NCBI GenBank assembly: GCA_017893485.1
Contig: CM030358.1
Coordinates: 151,417,368-151,481,367, forward strand
Direction of reading: 5' to 3'
Source: Hemerocallis citrina
Lineage: Eukaryota; Streptophyta; Magnoliopsida; Asparagales; Asphodelaceae
DNA: 64,000 nt
Positions within the stretch are counted from its first letter, which is position 1, and every line of letters starts with the position of its first letter. This document shows positions 20,116-31,223 of this stretch, piece by piece. Made by a program: the position numbers and the translations under genes. The notes below the pieces were generated by a model. That model saw nothing but the letters and a program-made list of their open reading frames with translations. It was not told the DNA's origin and did no database searches.

Positions 20116-22250
20116 AGACTAAGTTCTACAGTCTTTGAGGAGTAGTTTTGTTGCCCTAACGACGTACATGATTATATCGGAGTTCTTAAGGGAGTTTGGA
20201 TCTTGCTCGAGGTGTAACGGTATCATTCTGAGCTTGTAAAATGCCCAAATTTATTCTTAGATTTTTCTGGATTTTTTGTGATTTTTCCAGATTTTTCTAA
20301 ATTTTTTCAATTTTTTTATTTAATTTCCGAATTAAACAATTAATTATCGAAAAATTTAATTAATTATTTTAATTTAATAATTATTTTCAGAATTTAAAAA
20401 TTATTTTTTGAATTAATAATTATTTTTTAGAATTTTTTAATTAATTTTTTTCGATTTTTAAATATTTTTTCGGATTTTTAAATAATTAATTTGATTAATT
20501 AAATAAATAAATTAATAAATTAATACCTGATGATGTGGCACGATCCTGTGTGTCGATCACGATCAAGAGAGCGCGCATTGGGAGGAGGCCATTTTTTTCT
20601 CCAATGAGCTCCGGTGGCAAGAATTGTCGGCACGGTTGACTTGGTCAACACCCGAACCCTTTTTTTTTTCTTCAACGCTTCTACTCTCTCCTTCTTCCTC
20701 CTTCTTTGGCATCTGCTCTCTCCTTATTCCTTCTTCTTCGTCTCACACAGCGCCGGTAGAGCTTCGAAGGGAGGAGCTCAAGCGAGGGGATGACTCGTTG
20801 AAGAGAGCGGTACCGGATGAGGAGCTCGACGAGGAGTCGCGGTAGAGCTCTGCGAGGGGAGCTCACGAAGGAGGAGGTCGGCAACTGAGCTTCGGCAGAG
20901 CTCGGCGAAGCTTCGACGAGGAAGAAGGGCGGTTGACGACGGTGAAGCTTTGCGAATGAGGGAGCTCGAAGCTTGTGAGCTCGGAGACGATGGGAGTTTT
21001 TTCCTCTCGTTTGGACTCCGGTGCCACAAACGCTCGGCGATCTCTGCCGACCCTCACGCTCCGTTGCCAGTGGAGCTCGACAAAGGTGGAGGCCAACGTT
21101 GGAGGAGGAGAGCTCGGCGGAGCTCTCTCGAAGGCGATGGAAGGAGCCTCGTGAACTTGGTGAGCTCGAGAGTGGAGTACGCGAGAGCAGTGAGCTCGAG
21201 CTCGGAGCTTGTGATGGGGAGTTGGTGAGGTTGACGACGGAGGCCACTGGAGCTCGGCATGGGTTTCCTCGATGTGGAGACGAGCTCGGCAAGGGGGCTC
21301 GATGAGGAGCTCGTGAAGGGGAGCTTTTTTCTCTCATTTGGGCTCCGGTGATGAGAATGCTCGGATTTTGATGGTGAGCTTAGCGACTTCGGCAGCGGAG
21401 GACCTCGACTATAGTGGCAAAGAGCTCGGCGGAGCTCGGCAGCGATGGTGTGGAGCTCAGCAGTGGAGGGGCGATTGAGCTCTGCCTCGGAGCTCGGAGC
21501 ATGTCGACGGAGTTAGGCGGTCGTGAGTGGAGGATCGACATTGGATGAGCTGACATTGAAGAAGAAGTTGGGTTTTTTGGAGCTCGGGGAAGAAGACGTA
21601 GAGCTCGACGAGGAGAGTAGGAGTTCAGAGCTCCTCATTGGAGCTCGCAGCGGAGGTGGGCTCGTGGGTGGAGAAAGCTCGATGGAGACATTGGCCATGG
21701 CGGAGCTGTCGTTGGGTTATTTGGCGCTAATTCTCGAAGACGAAGAAGCAGTGTGGGGTTCGGGTTTTTGGCGCCAAAGAATAGGGAAGAAGAAGCTGTA
21801 TGGGTTTTCGGGTTTGGGTCCCTAACGGGTCTGAACCCGACCCATCGACCCCCTCCTTTATTTTTTTTTGTTCGGATCTGAGCCGTTGATCGTGTTAGAG
21901 CACGAATTTTGAGGCAAAATTTTTCTCCAATTTGAGCTCCGGTGGCAAGAACACTCGGATTGCATTTCCGAACTAGGAGAGACTTCGGCGGCTTGACGCG
22001 TGGCGGTCAACAGTTGACCATTGACTCAGTCAACATTGACCGTTGACTTTTTTGATAAATTTTTCTCTCGTTTCAAGGTTGGTGGCAAGAATGCTCGGAT
22101 TGCATTTTCGAACCAGGAGAGGACTTCGGCGGCCTAACACGTGGTGGTCAATAGTTGACCGTTGACTTGGTCAACGTTTGACCGTTGACTCTCTCCTTTT
22201 GCTTTAATCACCATCGTTGATCTTGATTTGAGTGCAGATCTTGAAGCAGA
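20116..22250 (-). repeat. Gypsy E internal region with a dispersed core repeat
   Basis: An AT-rich tract (about 20230-20520) gives way to GC-rich DNA dominated by GAGCTCGGC-type words. A core of about 40 bp, with CTCCGGTGGCAAGAATGCTCGG as its right part in degenerate form, recurs near 20600, 21010, 21340, 21930, 22075 and 22260, each followed by diverged sequence. Copies at 21925-22190 are followed by TTGACC/GTCAAC clusters. Long open frames here on both strands come from the low-complexity GC sequence and resemble no protein. Confidence 0.7.
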
Positions 22251-22252
22251 TT

Positions 22253-22780
22253 TTTTCTCCAATTTGAGCTTCGGTGGCAAGAGCGCTCGACATTTGTTGC
22301 CGAAGTCCAGGAGAGTTTTTTCTCGCATTTGGACGTTGGTGGTAAGAATGCTCGGCACACGTTGCCGAAGTCTAGGAGAGCTTTTTTCTCGCATTTGGGC
22401 GTCAATGGCAAGAGTGCTCGGCACTTGTTGCCAAAGTCTAGGAGAGCTTTTCTCGCATTTGGACGTCGGTGGCAAGAGTGCTCGGCACACGTTGTCAAAG
22501 TCTAAGGGAGCTTTTTCCTCACATTTGGACGTCGGTGGCAAGAGTGCTCGGCACTTGTTGCCTAAGTCTAGGAGAGCTTTTCTCACATTTGGACGTCAGT
22601 GGCAAGAGTGCTCGGCACATGTTGCCGAAGTTTAGGAGAGTTTTTCTCGCATTTAGATGTCGGTGGCAAGAGTGCTCGGCACACGTTGCCGAAGTTCAGG
22701 AGATTTTTTCTCGCATTTGGACATCGGTGGCAAGAATGCTCGGCACACGTTGCCGACGTCTAGGAGAGTTCTTATCGCAT
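22253..22780 (-). repeat. Tandem array 1 of gypsy E: 64 bp x 8
   Basis: Eight units of 63-66 bp start near 22253, 22317, 22382, 22447, 22510, 22576, 22640 and 22704. Each carries GGCAAGAGTGCTCGGCAC and CCGAAGTCTAGGAGAG. Units differ by substitutions, so the array is not newly amplified. It is an expansion of the core repeat scattered through 20600-22250. Confidence 0.85.
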
Positions 22781-22982
22781 TTGTATTGTAACCGACGTTC
22801 CCGGTGCTACGAAGGTTGGATCTGGGCGTGTGACCCCTTGCTTCAAAGCTATCTCGAAGATCTACAAGTTCTGTTCAGAAATGAGTTGGAGAATCTTCCT
22901 TCTTCATGGTCAAGATAGTCCCGCAACATGTTCATCTTCACAAACTTGAGAAGAGCTTCGCATGGCTCTAGGGGAAGTCCGT

Positions 22983-23514
22983 TCTTGGAAGACAAGTCTG
23001 AGGAGCAACTCTAGGGGAAGAGTCGTGCTCCAAACTCATTGAGAAGAGGTCCGCTCTGGGAGCAAGCGGAGCGAAGAGCTTGGCTCCAGGAGAGAGCCGT
23101 TTGGGAGACAAGTTTGAGGAACAACTCTAGGTGAGAGCCATGCTCTGAACTCATTGTGAAGAGGTCCGTTCTGGGAGCGAAGAGCTTGGCTCTAAGAAAG
23201 AGCCATTTGGGAGACAAGTTTGAGGAGCAACTCTAGGGGGAGTCGTGCTCCGAACTCGTTGTGAAGAGGTTCATTCTAGGAGCGAGCGGAGCGAAAAGCT
23301 TGGCTCTAGGAGAAAGCCATTTGGGAGACAAGTTTGAGGAGCGACTCTAGGGGAGAGTCGTGCTCCGAACTCATTGTGAACAGGTCCGTTCTGGGAGTGA
23401 GCGGAGCGAAGAGCTTGGCTCTAGGAGAGAGCCGTTTGGGAGACAAGTTTGAGGAGCAATTCTAGGGAAGAGTTTTAGCTCTGAACTTGCTGAGAAGAGG
23501 TTCAACAGTTGTGG
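22983..23514 (-). repeat. Tandem array 2 of gypsy E: ~114 bp x 4.6
   Basis: Units start near 22983, 23101, 23207, 23321 and 23436, each opening TTGGGAGACAAGTTTGAGGA and holding CGAAGAGCTTGGCTC. The second unit lacks about 8 bp (GCGAGCGG). The last unit is partial and runs into array 3. Confidence 0.85.
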
Positions 23515-23517
23515 AAA

Positions 23518-23975
23518 CAATTCCGAATGGTGAGCTGCCCCGCACTTGCTTGTTTGCAAGCGACTAAGGCAACATCGAACCAAGTGTTGGACTCCGAACT
23601 TGTTATTAAGAGAGTTAACGAGTTGTAGGAGCAATTCCGAATGGTGAGCTGTCCCGCACTTACTTGTTTGCAAGCGGCTAGGGCAACGTCGAACTAAGTG
23701 TTGGACTCCGAACTTGTTGTTAAGAGAGTTAACATGTTGTAGAAGCAATTCCGAATGGTGAGCTGTCCCACACTTGCTTGTTTGCAAGCGGCTAAGGCAA
23801 CGTCGAACAATTGTGTTGGACTCCGAACTTGTTGTTAAGAGAGTTAACGAGTTGTAGGAGCAATTCCGAATGGTAAGATGCCCCGCACTTACTTGTTTGC
23901 AAGCAGCTAAGGCAACGTCAAACCAAGTATTGGACTCCGAACTCGTCTTTTGAGCTTAGTAAGTTGTGGGAGCAG
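23518..23975 (-). repeat. Tandem array 3 of gypsy E: 114 bp x 4
   Basis: Units start at about 23518, 23632, 23746 and 23861, each with CAATTCCGAATGGT, TTGTTTGCAAGCGGCTA and TTGGACTCCGAACTTG. The sequence differs from array 2 but the period is the same. Antisense frames of over 100 codons cross it only because 114 is divisible by three. Confidence 0.85.
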
Positions 23976-24189
23976 CCCTATAGGATAAGCTGGACTCTGA
24001 ACTTACCATTTAGCAAGTCATAGAAGTGACTCGGAGAAGTAAAAATGAAGCAAGTGCAATAATAGACAAAAGTTTAAGTTTTATTGAAATAAACTAACTG
24101 GCCGCTTCGATGGGGCGAACCATTATTTCATGTTATTGGCCGAGTTACAACCATCAGCCTTATTGAAAACCAAGATCCTACTTCTATGA

Positions 24190-25780
24190 TAGGGTGAAGG
24201 CCTCTTGGGAGGAGTTGGGTTCTCCTTCATTGGACCTCCTTGGATGAGGTGGAAGACGGCCCCAGGTTCGGAATTTTGGAACTCGGCGGACCTCTCTGTT
24301 CGCTTGTAGGCTCCTCAGGGTGGAAGGTCGGTCCCATCTCTTCGGACGAACTTGTCCAGGTGTTCCCGCTGTATGAGTTCTTCGATCTCCTCTTTGAGAG
24401 CCCGACAATCATCCGTGTCATGGCCGTGGTTCCTATGAAAGCGGCACCCCTTATCCCTGTTTCTTTTCTTGCCAGGGGGTATTTATGCTAGGAGTAGCGC
24501 GGCGTAGTTCTTCCTTGTCCACCTCCATAAGAACTACTGATATACTAGCATTGAGGGGGGTGAACTTCTCAAAACGAGGAGCTGGGCGGTGTTGGCCATT
24601 GTCGTCCCTCTGGAGTTTCTGTGACCCTTCTTCACTCGTGTTCTTCCGTTTGTTTCCGAAAGATGATTCCTCGAGAGTTGGGGGAAGGAGGGGGGGTTGA
24701 GAGCCTCTTCCACTCGGATGTACTTCTTACTCCTAAGCAGGAGATCTGAGAAGTCTCGATGAGGCTTCTTGGCAAGGAACGCCTTGAGGTCGGCGTTAGT
24801 CTGAATGCCGCTGAGGCTATTGATTGGTTGAGGGAGGCAATAAACCAGGCTTCGTCGGTGAAGCATCGAACGTAATCTCTTAGGCGTTCACCCCTTCTTT
24901 GGTTGAGTGTCACCAAAGATACACTTGTTTTCTCGGTCCGGCGGCTACTCACGAAATCAGTAAGGAAGAGCCCTTTGAACTGATCGAATGAGAAGATGGA
25001 GGCCGGGACGAGTCGAGAGTACCATTCTCTCGCAGGCCCCTTCATTGTGGTAGGGAAGGTATTGCAAAGGAGCACATCCGAAGCCTGATGGATCATCATA
25101 AGAGTTTTAAAATTCTCAATGTGGTCGGCGGGGCCCGACTCCCCATTGTATGACTCAAAGTTAGGGGGCTTGAAGTTTTGCGATATCGGGGCTTCCATGA
25201 TGGCTCAGGAGAACGGGGGCCTGCTCGGGCAGAAATTCCTCGCCCGTTGTTCCTCTTCTCTATCAAGTCGGCCAAGGTGCCTCTCCATCTCGTGGAGACG
25301 GTGGTAGAACGAGTCTTCTCTTCGGTCATATCTTGTTGAGCTCCGAGACTATTCCCCATGTGAAAGGGGACTAGGAGTTCGGCGGTGATGGCTTGGGGCA
25401 GGCTGAGGACTAGGTGCCCGTTGCTCATGGTTGGGAGCAACATTGAGGGCCCGCAGAACGGCTTCTTGAAAATCCTGGAACTCTGTCCTTGTGACTCGTG
25501 CCTCTCCAGCTTGGCGGTCCCTATGTGTGGCTCTGTTTACTGGAGTACGACTTTTCCGCTGATGGCGTTGAGGGGACTTTCTTCGCCTCCTCGGGGGAGG
25601 GGATCTTCTGGTCCTCGGTATGCGGGGGTCCGGACTCTTGAGACCCCTGGGTGCTCAGGTTGATGGACTCCCCCAAGGGCTCGCCATCCATTCAGGCGAG
25701 TTCGGAGGTCGACCCCTTTTTGGCGGTTGACAATCACTTGACGGAGATCCCGCTCAGGAGGGCTTTGAGAAGCCATAGAT
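24190..25780 (-). pseudogene. gag: Gypsy E gag, frameshifted
   Basis: Pieces on the minus strand join into one gag: a proline/arginine-rich N-part (25776-25300), then FKPPNFESYNGESGPADHIE and FPTTMKGPAREWYSRL (25198-24960), RRGERLRDYVRCF (about 24870) and a knuckle-like CRFH-HGHD-C block, EEIEELI, near 24340-24430. A-R-E-W-Y and L-R-D-Y-V-x-R-F are standard Ty3/gypsy gag motifs. Shifts at several points, including near 24850, break it. No protease, RT or integrase follows. Confidence 0.8.
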
Positions 25781-26036
25781 TCAACTGGAGGATTGGAAAT
25801 CTCGACATGGTCATGAGGAGGATGTTTCTTTGGACGACTCCGACGGGAGCCCCCTGGGCAGCCCCTCGAGACCCTGGAGGGGCCTATTGAAGAAGAAAAT
25901 CTTGAACTGGAGGAGGAGGAGGAGGAGGAGGAAAAGGAGTGGTTCTTCGGCTAGAGACCGCTGCCTTCCCCTTCTCTTTTGGATGCATGGCTTGAAACTA
26001 CTCTCGCTGATGAAGTTAGGTTGGATTGCTTTTTCA

Positions 26037-26056
26037 TTTCCCACAGACGGCACCAA
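26037..26056 (-). other. Primer-binding site of gypsy E
   Basis: The minus strand reads TTGGTGCCGTCTGTGGGAAA just inside the 5' LTR, one transition from the site of gypsy A (TTGGCGCC). Same tRNA class. Confidence 0.85.
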
Positions 26057-26058
26057 TC

Positions 26059-26609
26059 TGTTGCTGCTGATTTTGGTGTGGGGGCAAATAGATGAATTTG
26101 TGGATTCTTAAGAAAACGAACAAGGCAAACCTGTTGACCTGTTGACCTTCACCAACGTATTGACTTGGTTTCTTGCTGCTGCTGCGAACCTGTAAAAAGT
26201 GCAAAACATCGGGATGGATCCCGGCGACGCACCCTCTGACGCTCTTGTCAGTAATCAGGAAGATTATGAAAGAGCTTTATGTAGAAAAATATTGATTACC
26301 TTCTTATGGTGGGGGCCTTAGGGATCCGTTTCGAGATAAGAACAAATCTCTACTTCCCGGTGTGGATGGATAGAAGTGGTTAAGACCACCTCTTAGGGAT
26401 AATTATGAATCTGAATACTTCTTTATCCTTCTGAACTGGTTTGTAACGGGTTGAGACCCGTACCCAGTAAGACAGATCTGTTTATGGGTTATTGGGCTTT
26501 GAAGAAAGACCCAGTCCCCATTTCAGACCCGTTTGTAGGTGAAATTATCGTTTTACCCCTGAGAGCTTTAAGATTCATGCCCGATTTAATCCCATTTTTA
26601 GCCATATCA
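26059..26609 (-). repeat. 5' LTR of gypsy E
   Basis: 551 bp, TGATATGGC to CAGCAACA on the minus strand, with ACTGT following at 26610-26614. It is the uninterrupted reference for the left copy. No clear TATA box was picked out. Confidence 0.9.
26130..26168. promoter_or_regulatory. W-box-like TTGAC cluster in gypsy E LTR
   Basis: TGTTGACCTGTTGACC and GTATTGACTTGG place three TTGAC[CT] cores within 39 bp; the left LTR has the same cluster at 18764-18800. TTGAC[CT] is the WRKY-factor site. Whether it drives the element is inference. Confidence 0.45.
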
Positions 26610-26614
26610 ACTGT

Positions 26615-27867
26615 CATGGGTTGCTTTCTGCCTAACTGTTGTTTAAGCTCTGAAATCCACAACATGTCTTTTTTTGCCTCTGTAAGTGGAGCTAGTCAAT
26701 TGAAAAGAACCGTAGGAAGCACGCCAATCAACGGACTTCACGACTCATTCTTGCTCTTTCCTAAAGATCTTGAAGATAGTCTATTTTCTCATTTTGTATT
26801 TCCACAAAAAATGTCCTGAATAACTCTGCCATCATTTATATACTCTGACTCCGTTGTTGGCTGTGCTACTACTTTTTGTAGCTGTGAAGTCCAACTAACA
26901 GTTGTACCTCAAACTGTAAATACATACTCTATAGTACTTCTGTAACCATCATGATCGCCCAAAAAATCTGCATCTACATAACCATGTATATGTATAGAAT
27001 CTCCCCCAAAACAAAGAGAGTGATATGAAGTACCAGCAACATACCTGAGAATCCACTTCACCGCATCCCAATATTGTTTACCTGGATTATTCATGTAACG
27101 GCTGACAACTCCTACTGCTTGTGTGATGTCTGGTCTTATAGACACCATCGCATATATCAAACTCCCAACGACTGATGCATAAGGAACTGCAGACATTTCC
27201 TCCATCTCTGCCTCCTAGTCGGACACAAATCCATAGATATCTTGAAGTGTGCAACCAAATGACAAGTGATTGGCTTTGCACCATACATATTGAATCTTTT
27301 CAATACCTTCTTCACGTAGTCCGCTTGTGATAACCAAAGCTTCTTATTTTTCCTATCTCCACTGATCTTCATGCTGATGATTTACTTTGCTTCACCCAAG
27401 CCCTCCATCGAAAACTTCAAAGCTAGCACATTTTTAAAATCCTTGATCTTCTCCATATATGAACCTGCTAACAACATGTCATCCACATACAAAGCCAGGG
27501 TAACTATATCATTGTCGTCATATCAACGAACATATACACAATGATTTATTTTGACAAAACCTTTTCCTCTCATAAAACAATCAAACTTCAAGTACCAATG
27601 CCATGGTGCTTGTTTGAGCCCATAAAGACTCTTCTTCAGTCGACACGCCATGTCTTCTTTCCCTTTTGCTTCAAAACCTGTGGGTTGCCTCATGTACAAC
27701 TCTTCTTTAACATCACCATGGAGAAATATTATTTTCACATCCAACTGCTTTAATTGCAAGTCTTCAACTGTCGCAATACTAAGTATAATCCTGATTGAAG
27801 CCATCTTCACTACCGGTGCAAAGATTTCACTGTAGTCAACACATTTCCTTTGAGAGAACCCTTTCAC
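26615..27867 (-). pseudogene. Copia D reverse transcriptase and RNase H N-part
   Basis: Minus-strand pieces give the RT: RKCVDYSEIFAPVVKMASIR, LDVKIIFLHGDVKEELYM and KSLYGLKQAPWHWY (27867-27523), then the YxDD position near 27500 with stops, QADYVKKVLKRFNMYGAKP, YASVVGSLIYAMVSIRPDI and DAVKWILRYVAG (27372-26909), and the RNase H start with YVDADFLGDHDGYRSTIEYV. The part to 26615 reads LWISELKQQLGRK before the gypsy E breakpoint. Several frameshifts and stops kill it. Confidence 0.85.
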
Positions 27868-27899
27868 AACAAGTCTTGCATTATACCTGTACTACCATC

Positions 27900-28461
27900 T
27901 GCCTCATTGTTGACTCTGAAAATTTATTTGTTCATAAGAGTACGTTTCCCTGTAAGTAACTTGGTCAACTCCCAATTTTGGTTCTGTTCCAAGGAATTCA
28001 TCTCATCCCTCATGGTTGACTCCCACTGAATTCGTGGCTTATCCTTCAAAACCTCCTCATCAGTCTCTGGCTTCCCTAATTCCATGTACAGAACATACTC
28101 GTGAACTAAACTAGATGATGGATCAAATATCTTGGTTAGTCTTCTCTCTCATGTCAATCTTTTTAATGTGGATACCGGTTCACCGACTGGTTCAGGATTC
28201 CCGAAGTGCTCTGGTTGTACCTATTCATCTTGGATATCCCGCTCATTCCCGACTGGCTCATCATGAGCCTCATGTGCTGTTTATGGTACATGTACCTGAT
28301 GCTGCACTGTAGGCCCCAGCACTATGGCCGCCTTCACAATCTGAGTTTGAACCTGAATTTGACTCTAAGCCAGTTGTACTACTCTGACCTGTGTGTATGT
28401 CCTTGTACAAGACATCTTCATTGAACACTACCTTTCTGCTACGAATGACCTTGTTGTCCAT
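27900..28461 (-). pseudogene. Copia D linker between integrase and RT
   Basis: The minus strand shows the serine-rich SNSGSNSDCEGG segment, the R-S-T-R-E-R-R-type linker and the H-E-Y-V-L-Y-M-E-L tract, corresponding to 16420-17035 of copia C. Stops are frequent. Confidence 0.7.
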
Positions 28462-30640
28462 AAAATCCCGAAGTCTATAACCAAACTCATCGCCATCGTA
28501 GCCAATGAATACACACTTTCTGGATTTTGAATCCAGTTTCTTTCTTTCTTCCCTGTCAATTAGTGAATATGCAATACAACCAAAAACTTTCTAATGCGAA
28601 TATTGATAGGCTTACCTGACCATAGTTCTTACGGAATGGCCCCATTAAGGGCACTAGAAGAGCAACGATTAATCAAGTACACTCATGTATCCTCTGTAGC
28701 TACCCCAAGATGGATCGGAAGACCCGCATGAAGTTGTTGGTGTATGCCCTAGAGACCAGTTGTGTATTGACATTACTAGTTACATTGCATCATGATATTT
28801 ATTTCATATATGAGGCATTTTAGTTATTGTGTTTTATTTTATTATTGTTATTAAATGAACATAATAAATCCTTAGAATAGTAGGTTCAATACCATGGATA
28901 TCAAGTGCATGAGTTGATTGTGAGCTCCCATTGGTTGTAATCAGAACACTATTCTTAAATGTCCCTAGTCAAGTATTATTGTGAATTAGGACAATAATAA
29001 TACATAGAGACTAGTATGTACGTAGACTGATGACCATATCTCACGGGTCATGGATATGAGATATCAAGTCTTCACATGGGTACATATTAGAGTAATAATG
29101 TACTGGATTGACCCACCATGTGAACGCTGCATGGATCGTTACGTGAGTGTCATAAGTGATTCATATAATAAGGTGATTACAAATTCGACTATTGGATATA
29201 CTACAAATCATGCAGATGGATGTGAGTGACTTAGATAGAATTTGTCCATCTTACATAACAGGAGCGATATCTGTGGGCCCCTTGATTGAATGAGACTGCA
29301 AAATACATAATCGTGCTCAAATGAGTCAATATGAGATATTGAGCTCATTTGTTTTGGTAAGTCTACTCTGACATAAAGAAACCAAAGATTGAACTATACA
29401 AGGGTGACACGCTCTATGCCTTGTGGTCAATTAAGAAATCTGGACGAAGGGACTATACTACATGGTAACATTGGTCACATATAGGTTATGTCAAATCACT
29501 GACATTCTTATTAGTTGAGTAGAAGTGACGTATTGCTAGATACTGCTCATTGTTTCTAATACTAAGAATATGATTTTAGTATTACTGTCAACGTAATGGA
29601 AACCTACAGGGTCACATACTTAGAATGGTCAAAATTTGGATTTAAATTCATAAGATAAATTTAATTGAAGATCCAAGTAAGACTTAGACTCTTGACAATG
29701 GTTGGACATTTAATTAGATTAAATGGGCTGAATAAAGTCCAAAGGCCCACACACAAATCTGACACATGTCAGATTGTGAGTCCAACAGCCGCATTACTCT
29801 CTTACGGTTGATTTTCTGAACCTATATATATGATACGTATCTGTGGAAAAGTCACACATGAGAAAAACCCTAGTCGTCCCAGAAATTGTGAGAGAGAAAG
29901 AGATCGTAAGGAACATCCTCTTTCAGCAACTAGCACCGCGGCGTGAGAGAAAGCTTGATTTGATCCGTTCGTGTGGATACCTAGAGGCACCGCAATATTG
30001 AAGTGCTGTGATTGACATACTATGGAGATAGCAGGTCCATCTTCAAGGTATAACTCCTAAACACAATTTATGGTTTTCGCATGGATCCATGGCTAGGTTT
30101 CGGTATTTTTTTGTAATTTTTCCTCTGCGAATTTATGATTACCCTCGAAACCTAACATAAGTCTCATATAGCTTGCCCTTTGAGTATCATATGGTTCATT
30201 TTTGCTATCCCAGTTTCCTACGGAGTCTTAGGAACTGTCATGATTCCTTTGATACCTTCCTTTGTCAGAAAGTCAACAAACTCTTTACTTGTGTACTCAC
30301 CACCATTGTCTGATTTAATGCTTTCACCTTGCAACCCATCTCATTCTCAGCCCTGTCCTTCCAAGCTTTGAATGCCTCAAACACCTCTGATTTCTCACGA
30401 ATTGCATGAACTCAACATTTTTTGTAACGTCGTCGATGAATGTGACGTAGTATCTCTTACCACCATAAGAGAATTCCTAAATCGAACTCCACACATCTGT
30501 ATGTACCAACTCTAGCTTCCTAAGCCTCTTCTCACACCCATTCAAATGAAAGTTAACAGTCTTTTGCTTTCCCATCACACAGTTTTCACAAAAATCCATC
30601 ACAACCTTCTTAAGCCCCGGCAAAAGATCCTTAGAACAAA
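28462..30640 (-). pseudogene. Copia D integrase, split by a solo LTR
   Basis: On the minus strand 30640-30158 starts with CSKDLLPGLKKVVMDFCENC, whose H-C-C-type finger precedes CVMGKQKTVNFHLNGCEKRL and ELVHTDVW, the first catalytic aspartate region. The core continues past the interruption to 28734-28462 with YLIN and IGYDGDEFGYRL. Stops and shifts occur throughout. Confidence 0.75.
28735..30157 (-). mobile_element. Solo LTR of another copia family, 1.42 kb
   Basis: It begins TGTTGGTGTATGCCCTAGAG and ends CGAAACCTAACA, with GAAGT (28730-28734) and TAAGT (30158-30162) as a 4/5 duplication. The TGTTGGTGTATGCCC opening and length are familiar from large plant copia LTRs. TGTTGG on the plus strand suggests plus orientation, but with only one LTR the strand is uncertain. 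A TATATATATG motif lies near 29825. No primer site or polypurine tract adjoins it, so it arose by LTR-LTR recombination. Confidence 0.8.
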
Positions 30641-30659
30641 TGTAACACCCCTTACTTAA

Positions 30660-30692
<33 letters not shown>

Positions 30693-31150
30693 ATGATTAT
30701 GGGCTTGGTGTATGAAATTATTAAAGCTTAGGCTTTGCAAGAAGAAATGGGCCTAAGTGTGAGTTTTCGTGTGCTGGTTGAATTGTATACATACACGCAC
30801 ACGTGGGGTATGAAATGAAATGAGTTGGTTTGGGAATAAAACATGATCCCATAATGGCTAGGTGAAAGAAAATGTGTGAGTTTAAATAGAATTGCCTAAG
30901 ATCAAGGGGTACCAATAAGCTATAGTATTTTTTATGAGGCAAGTATGTGGTGGGCAATTGTTAGGGCCTGTTTTTCGCGTGTGCGTGCACACGTAGTCGC
31001 ATGCGCAGCATAGCCGAGCTCGGGGCGTTACGAAATGGTTTCAGAGCCAACTTTCGACACCGATTGTGGGTAGGAGTGGGTTAGAGGTACATTTGAGATG
31101 GAACTAGGATAGTAAGCTGGTAGAGAGACCAGGGTGTGTAATACCCTATA

Positions 31151-31223
<73 letters not shown>

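Larger units (their letters stand above)
18693..26609 (-). mobile_element. Ty3/gypsy element E, gag-only with tandem arrays (LARD-like)
   Basis: The LTRs (18693-20098 and 26059-26609) are flanked by a perfect ACTGT duplication (18688-18692 and 26610-26614). Inside, on the minus strand, are the primer site, a decayed gag of Tat-like character and then 3.9 kb with no pol at all, filled with a dispersed core repeat and three tandem arrays. A polypurine tract adjoins the 3' LTR. It fits a large retrotransposon derivative mobilised in trans by an autonomous relative. It inserted into the copia D RNase H domain. Confidence 0.9.

Noticed and set aside
20681..21337. Minus-strand frame of 218 codons, serine/arginine-rich
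   Set aside because: It arises from GAGCTCGGC-type low-complexity repeats of gypsy E; several frames on both strands are open over the same bases.
23371..23787. 138-codon minus-strand frame with internal repeats
   Set aside because: The repeats are the 114-bp DNA units; since 114 is a multiple of three, one frame stays open by chance.
22253..23975. Regularly spaced repeats that could suggest a CRISPR array
   Set aside because: Units are contiguous tandem repeats of 64 and 114 bp without unique spacers, in a plant LTR element.
25830..26111. Plus-strand frame over the gypsy E leader
   Set aside because: Antisense to the element and spans the primer site and LTR border; arginine run is a GAG repeat.
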